Source: Phytopythium helicoides (taxonomy: Eukaryota > Oomycota > Peronosporomycetes > Pythiales > Pythiaceae). Taken from it: DNA of 64,000 nt. Each line of letters begins with the position of its first letter. Position 1 is the stretch's first letter. The position numbers and the translations under genes were made by a program. The notes under the pieces are model-generated. The model made no database searches and was not told where the DNA came from. It worked only from the letters and a program-made list of their open reading frames with translations. The stretch lies in assembly GCA_024867545.1 (NCBI GenBank), contig JANFNE010000010.1:806001-870000 (forward strand). Reading direction: 5' to 3'. Shown here piece after piece: positions 58,736-64,000 of this stretch.

Positions 58736-61700
58736 CCAGATGCCGTAAAAGATCCGGTATGCACACTCGCAAAAGAATGATCGACGTGGACATCACCCGA
58801 GGACACAACACCACCCTGACTCGCAAGTCGTTCTTCCTTAACGAAGACAGTAGGAACGTTTGATTCAGCGCTGCTGGTACCACCCATATCGTCGTCTTCG
58901 TTCTCCTCGTCCACGACACTCTCGTCATACTCGTCGCTATTATCTTCAATATCGGCCTCTCCAGTATACTCCACCTCTGCTTCTGCTCCACCAACGTTGA
59001 GCTGCTCCTCCTTCACATATGTACGCGATGAAACTGAGGTGGAGCTCGTCATCTCCTCGTCGACGTCACCGAACAGCTGCATCTCCAACGCACTGCTGAT
59101 ACCACCTTCTTCTTTCACGACGGAAGATGCAGATGTAGACTCTGCTTCAAGTTGGTCTTCACTCTCATCACCTTGGAAACGAACTCGTTTCTGTTCAGAG
59201 AGAATGCGTTCTTGCTTCACTGGAGGAGTACTCGTTGCGACCATCACAGTATCATCTTCATTCGCGCCGTCGTTTCCGACAGCTACACCAGCTTCACTAG
59301 ACTCCTCTGCACTCTTCTCTTCATCCTCCTCACTGTCTTCGATCGAGAATACAGTCACTTTTCTGCCGCCAATCTTCTTGATCTCGGACTTGGGGGAACC
59401 ACTACTACGAGGGCTTCGAGTCCCTCTCGGACTTTTGGTGGCAGATGCATTCGGGATGGATGAAGTTGGAATCACAGCAGGTGTAGACACAGGTGCTGGC
59501 TCAGTCTTTGGTCGCTTTGCAGGGGACGGGTGCACGTCAGGCTCCTTTTCCTCTGTGCCAGCACTGATCGAGGATCTCCGTCGTGCACGCTTTTTCGCCC
59601 TCTTGAGGAAGCTATACACCATCTGTGCCATTTCTGAGTCATCCTCGCTGCTACTGCTGTTGCTCTCATGACCATTTCGCTTCTGTTTCTTTTTCATCCG
59701 GATATAAAACTTGCGGAGAACTTGTGCCATATCCCCTTCGCTGCCGCTGTCGCTACTGCTGTCACTCCGAACACTGCTTTTTTCATTGCTCTTTCGTTCG
59801 ACTTGATTGTTCCGCTCCTTTGAGCGCTCATAATAGTCTTGAACCATCTGGGCAACGTCTGAATTGTCGTCACTGTTGCTGGAATTGGTATTGCTCTTGG
59901 GATCAGTTTTTTGTTGTTTCGACTTCGAGCGCTTGTGGACAAAGTCGCGGAGCATGTTCGCAACATCAGAGTCATCACCACTACTGTTGCTGCTCTCACC
60001 GCCAGACTCATCTTCGCTGTCATCATTGCTATCGTCGTCACTGTCATCGTCGCTATGTCCGCCCACACTGCTGCTGCCACTGCTACCACTGCTGCTACCT
60101 TCGTCGACATAGCTACTGTCGTCATCACTACTGCGACGATCTGGTGCACTTGGTTGCATGATAGAACCTGCTACTGCGAACCTGTGTTCGTCGTCACTCG
60201 AAGAATCGATGACTATCACTTCGGGTGCTTTTATTGCCGGTCCACGCTGAGCATTTTGGATGGTTTTTGTTGGTGCTGCCTTGTTGGGAGCAGGCAAGTT
60301 CGTGGGAAGCATTGGAGACAGCTTCAAGAGCGGCGGACTAGCATTCACGGGTGCTGATCCAGCTCTTCCCGTAGTAGCTAGAGGTGGCTCTGCCCTCGCA
60401 GCTGGAGGATCAACAATTGTCACGGGAGGTTGAGTCTTCTTGAGCGGTGGTACTGCTCTACCGGTGGTAGATGAAGTTGGAGCGCTTGCAGGAACAGGGT
60501 CAACTATTGCCTTATGAGATTGATTCTTCGCGGGAGGTGGATCGAGCCTTGACTGGGATGGATTTGGTCTTGGTGGTAGAGGGCCAGAAACTACAGACGA
60601 CTGGCGAGCACTTGCAGATGGAGGCGGTCCAGTTTTTGAACGAGGAGGTTTAGCTGCAGGAGCCGGTGGCCCTGCTCTAGCAGGTGAAGGGTTTGTTGCT
60701 GCAGTCGAATGTCCAGCTAGTGACACGGTAGGAGCAGAACCTCCAGACGGAGGCCTCGCTCTATCTGATGATGGCAATCCTGCGCTTGTAGCTGTTCTCG
60801 GTGATGTAAGATCAACAAGTGTTGTAGACTGATCGGACGGAGCAGATCCCGGAGTGAATTCAACCGATGATGTAACGGCACGTTCCCTTGGATTTCTCAC
60901 TATGTGGATCCCTCGCCGAATGAGTTGCTTATCACTGTTCAGGACAGAAAAACGAACTTGACCGGGCTCAGCACATATACTGTTGTGTACGAGACGCAGG
61001 TTGTTGAGCACGAAGTGCAATCGGTGCTGCAATGCACTCGTTTTGCTCTCTTTGGCTGTCTCCAATCGCTCACCGTTTAACTTTCGCCTTTTTGATCCTG
61101 ACGAAGATGAAGTTGAATCAATGATAGCGTTGGAAGCCCTAGCAGCAAGAGCACGCTCAATCCTTCGATCCTCCTCTTCTTCTTCTTTGATGATAGCCTC
61201 TAATCCACGTTCGTTCATCGCCCGCATAACAGTTTCAATTGAATCACGCATCACAAGTTGCTCGATTACAACCGATTGTGTTGCCCCCATTCGATGCGCT
61301 CGACTTATAACCTGTTTCTCAAGCGATTTATCCCAGATCTCATCCATGAGGAATACGTGCGTCACAAACGACAGATCCAAACCATGAGAGCCCATCTCAG
61401 TCAAAAGTAGCACGCTGATCGACGGGTCGTTACGAAACTTGACCAACTCTTTCATTCTTTCTTCTGGCTTGATGCCACCGATGAAATTTGCTGTCATGAC
61501 GCGCTGCTGAGCAAATGCTACGCGGGTGCGCCAAATGCTTTCTTTTGATTGTGAGAACACGATGGCTTTGACGTACCGAGCCCTAGGGTGTCTCGACACA
61601 CCGATGTGAACTGTACTCCGGTTTGACGAAGGTGGGCCAGCGTTACCCTTCGCGTACTCGTCTCGAAGTTCTCGAACTCTGGCCACAACATAATACGCCT

Positions 61701-64000
61701 TACTCGCTTGTATAGTATCGAAGTTGGTCTCCAGGTCAATCGGAATAAAAGGCCTTGGGCCCTCGTCCATTGCATCTCCTTCTTCATCTCCGCCTCTTCC
61801 ACCTCCCTGTCCTCTTCCTCCTCCCCGCCCTCTACCACCTCTACGGCCTCTCCGTCTTCGCCTTCGACCACGACCAACTGCGGTGGGAGCGTCTGAGTCA
61901 ATATATGTATACTGAATTCCTGGTTGCAGTCTTTGGAAGTCTTCATGGTCGTAGACTTTACCACATTTGAAACACTTGTGTACATTACCAAAAATGTTGT
62001 CTTCAACGCAATCAGCACAGCACATATGACCACAAGGAATCAACATCAAAACCCGAATGGGTCGCTGGCAGCATCCACACGTGCTGTGGATTCCTTTGAT
62101 TTGAACTCGTCTCAAGAACTCAGACACCTCCTCCACAAGCTCAGGTGCCACATTGTGTCCAATCAACATGTTGAGAGTCTCCGCTCGGTCGTTCTCATTC
62201 AGTTCGGCGACCAGTGAGGACGCACCAAACGTAGCGTCACGCAGATTTCTGATTAAAAGAAGAGCTTCCGCTCGATGGATTGGGTTCAGTAAACTATCAG
62301 GATGCCTCTTTCCTGGTTTCTCAGGATCATGCTTGGTGAGCACAAGATTGCCTCGCACAGTTGCAAGGATCGAATTGTAGTCTTCATACTCAGTTGGACT
62401 TGGATCAACATATACGACTTGGCGAATTGGTTCTGGCAGAATTTGACGAATTGACTCTTTGGTATGGCGAATCATGATCCGGCTCAATAGATGCTTCAAT
62501 CGATAAAATGCAATCGGCTCGTTTTGCTCAAATGGCCGGGTGATCGCCTTGTTCCAAGCCTTACCGTCCGGGTTGCCGTATGGCAAATTGCGCAAGAACA
62601 CAAGTAGCCCATGCATGTGCCGAAGATCGGCCGAACGCAGCGTGTTTGGTGTCGGTGTACCAGTCATTACCCATCGCCTCTCCACACTCAGCAATTGGGC
62701 GATAAGCATGAGGGTAGTTGTTGACTGACCACTAAGCTTGTGACCTTCGTCAACGATGACACGAATCCAGTTGACTGTCAAAAGTGACGACACAGATCCA
62801 CGCTCTTGACCATCGGCATATCGAAAAGCTGCGTCCTCAAAACCGTAGCGGTCTGGCATGCGCATTTCCAGCGCTGATACTGGCCGATGAAACTTCCACT
62901 CGCTCATTAGGCGTGAAAACGGAATCACCACGACGTCATACTTTGCTAGCCTAGTGCTTGAAGGCAAGTCAATCTTGTCGTTCTCGTCGATAAACACACG
63001 CAGTGCACCTTTGGCGACGTGCATCTCAATCTGGTATTTCCAATGCTCGACAAGAGGGTCTGGCACAGCGACAAGCGACGCTCCCTGAAGGCACCAACGT
63101 TTCAGGTTGATACTTCCCGACCTCGTGTCCCGGCTCGTGTAGATCTTAAACTCATGCCACTTGACGAATCACGAAGGCTAGACGTCGCGCTTTCGAGTGT
63201 TTTTTGGATGCTAGAGCGTTGACCCAGAGTGCGCAGAATCAGTGCTATCACCGTGATAGTCTTGCCAAGACCAGGCTCGTCACAAAACAGACCCCCACGA
63301 GCGTCCTGCACGCCTGCCATTGACTGATCCACGAGCTTGAAGTCAAGCATGTCGATCACCTTTCCGTTGCGACTCGCTCTCGAATCGACACCAACACTTG
63401 GAAATATGTATGGGTGAGGAGTAGCATCTCGACGAGACACGAGAGAGGATTCTCGGCGCAACATCCACTTGAGAGCTCGGCGCTGGTGCTCGAACAGCGT
63501 GAGATTGAGACCCGGGACGACTTCATACGAAAGATGCTGAAAGACAGAGCATACACTGCTCAGAGCTGCCAGATCACGCGAGTTCATCATACACACAATG
63601 TTCTGCAGCGCTGTGGTGGGCAGGTCGGTCAGGATAACGTTGCTTCCCGATGCCGCTGCTCGCATCCGCTCCAGATACGTCTCGTCATCGCGCACCTCCA
63701 TTTGCTCCACTGCTGTATGTGATGTCAGGCTATGAAACACGTCGGTGAGCTGCAACTTCTTCTGGCCGTCTTCACTACCCTCTTCTGGAAGATGCAGTCT
63801 ACACCCGATCACATGGCAGGAGCTCTGCTTCGCGGCGCTCACATCTTCATCGTCCAATTCATGCCCGCGCCAATCGGCAACATTCAGCACCGCCAGCTGC
63901 AGGTGACTCAGCACGAACTCAAACTCCTTGAGCGAAGCCACGCCACTGCCCGCGTGGTTCTCGTGCATGGAAACCTGCAGCTGGATCGTCGCGACCTCCT
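58588..64000 (-). CDS. F-box / SNF2 ATPase / RING protein (5' end outside window)
   Basis: Reads from the right edge leftwards, stop at 58588-58590. The first visible part includes an F-box (ILTDLPTTALQNIVCMMNSR, about 63590-63640), then SNF2 motif I CDEPGLGKT (about 63270), motif II VDEGHK, motif III MTGTPTPNT. A RING follows (CGCCQRPIRVLMLIPCGHMC..C, CFKC, about 61960-62080) and a Gly/Arg-rich linker. The helicase C lobe has LLTEMGSHGLDLS and ISRAHRMGATQSV. The long tail has Pro-rich and Ser/Asp-rich segments, EVIVIDSSSDDE (SUMO-interaction-like) and four copies of a short module. Order and composition match a plant-type F-box SNF2 protein (Arabidopsis At3g54460-like), related to Rad5/HLTF. 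Probably a nuclear chromatin remodeller with ubiquitin ligase activity. One frame change is suspected near 63160. Confidence 0.88.
59590..60160 (-). repeat. Four copies of an acidic/amphipathic/basic protein module in the SNF2 tail
   Basis: Within the SNF2 frame the pattern D-x-[DE]-[VM]-A-x-[MV]-[LV]-x-x-[FY]-x-x-[KR] followed by a basic patch recurs four times at intervals of about 36-42 residues (DDSDVANMLRDFV, DNSDVAQMVQDYY, SEGDMAQVLRKFY, DDSEMAQMVYSFL), separated by Ser-rich linkers. One clear and one weak copy are in the SNF2-derived pseudogene (about 56037-56215), and one in the gene at 52535-53909. Confidence 0.75.

Noticed and set aside
59625..60161. Cys/His-rich plus-strand frame
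   Set aside because: Antisense of Ser/Asp-rich repeats in the SNF2 tail; periodic codons create the pattern.
1..64000. CRISPR arrays, operons, ribosome-binding sites, tRNA or rRNA genes
   Set aside because: The DNA is eukaryotic; no regularly spaced repeat array was found, and I recognised no tRNA cloverleaf or rRNA core by eye.

Overview
The window is eukaryotic nuclear DNA, most likely from an oomycete (Stramenopila). The basis is compact spacing, short GT-AG introns of about 60-90 bases, a retained axonemal dynein (flagellated zoospores), a papain-type protease joined to an ML lipid-binding domain, a very large membrane calpain of the DEK1 type, and gene bodies rich in G+C. The species is not claimed.

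Layout, left to right: the 3' end of a PP2A B56-type subunit gene (1-525); a decayed Copia-type RNase H fragment (about 812-1109, -); a receptor-like kinase with EGF-like repeats (1666-5274, +, six exons); TAF11 (5346-6161, -); copy A of an unnamed CCHH-finger/coiled-coil family (6367-8290, -, frame-broken); an unidentified coiled-coil gene (8904-10461, +, frame-broken); a patatin-like lipase (10847-12983, +); copy B of the finger family (13754-15808, +, intact); LUC7 (16088-17309, -); a 1,409-residue membrane protein of repeated modules ending in an F-box region (18087-22607, +); a DEK1-like membrane calpain with a WW domain and a degenerate active site (22861-31109, +); an ATX1-type copper chaperone (31245-31546, -); a papain-ML fusion (32004-33718, -); a RING/membrane protein (34424-35446, +); an axonemal dynein heavy chain (35606-48848, -); Integrator subunit 6 (49234-52350, -); an unidentified acidic protein with a SUMO-interaction-like motif (52535-53909, -); a truncated gene fragment fused to a reorganised partial copy of an SNF2 gene (54056-56410, +); GINS subunit PSF3 (56530-57112, -); an aspartyl/asparaginyl beta-hydroxylase-like gene (57330-58489, +); and an F-box/SNF2/RING ATPase running off the right edge (58588-64000, -).

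The genes are mostly unrelated housekeeping and signalling genes in mixed orientation; this is not an operon-like locus. The most notable biology is (i) the membrane-module repeat protein with an F-box, (ii) the inverted CCHH-finger paralogue pair, (iii) the calpain that has lost its catalytic Cys and His, and (iv) the SNF2 gene, its domain-shuffled inverted copy, and a short acidic repeat module shared with a third gene.

A caution applies throughout. Many genes, above all between 6.4 and 10.9 kb and from 28.7 kb to the right edge, are interrupted by single-base frame changes, often in homopolymer runs and often within conserved domains. About 21 kb elsewhere (1-6.2 kb and 13.7-28.7 kb) shows none. 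Residual assembly indels are the simplest general explanation, so 'broken' does not mean 'pseudogene' unless stated. All coordinates and splice sites were worked out by eye.
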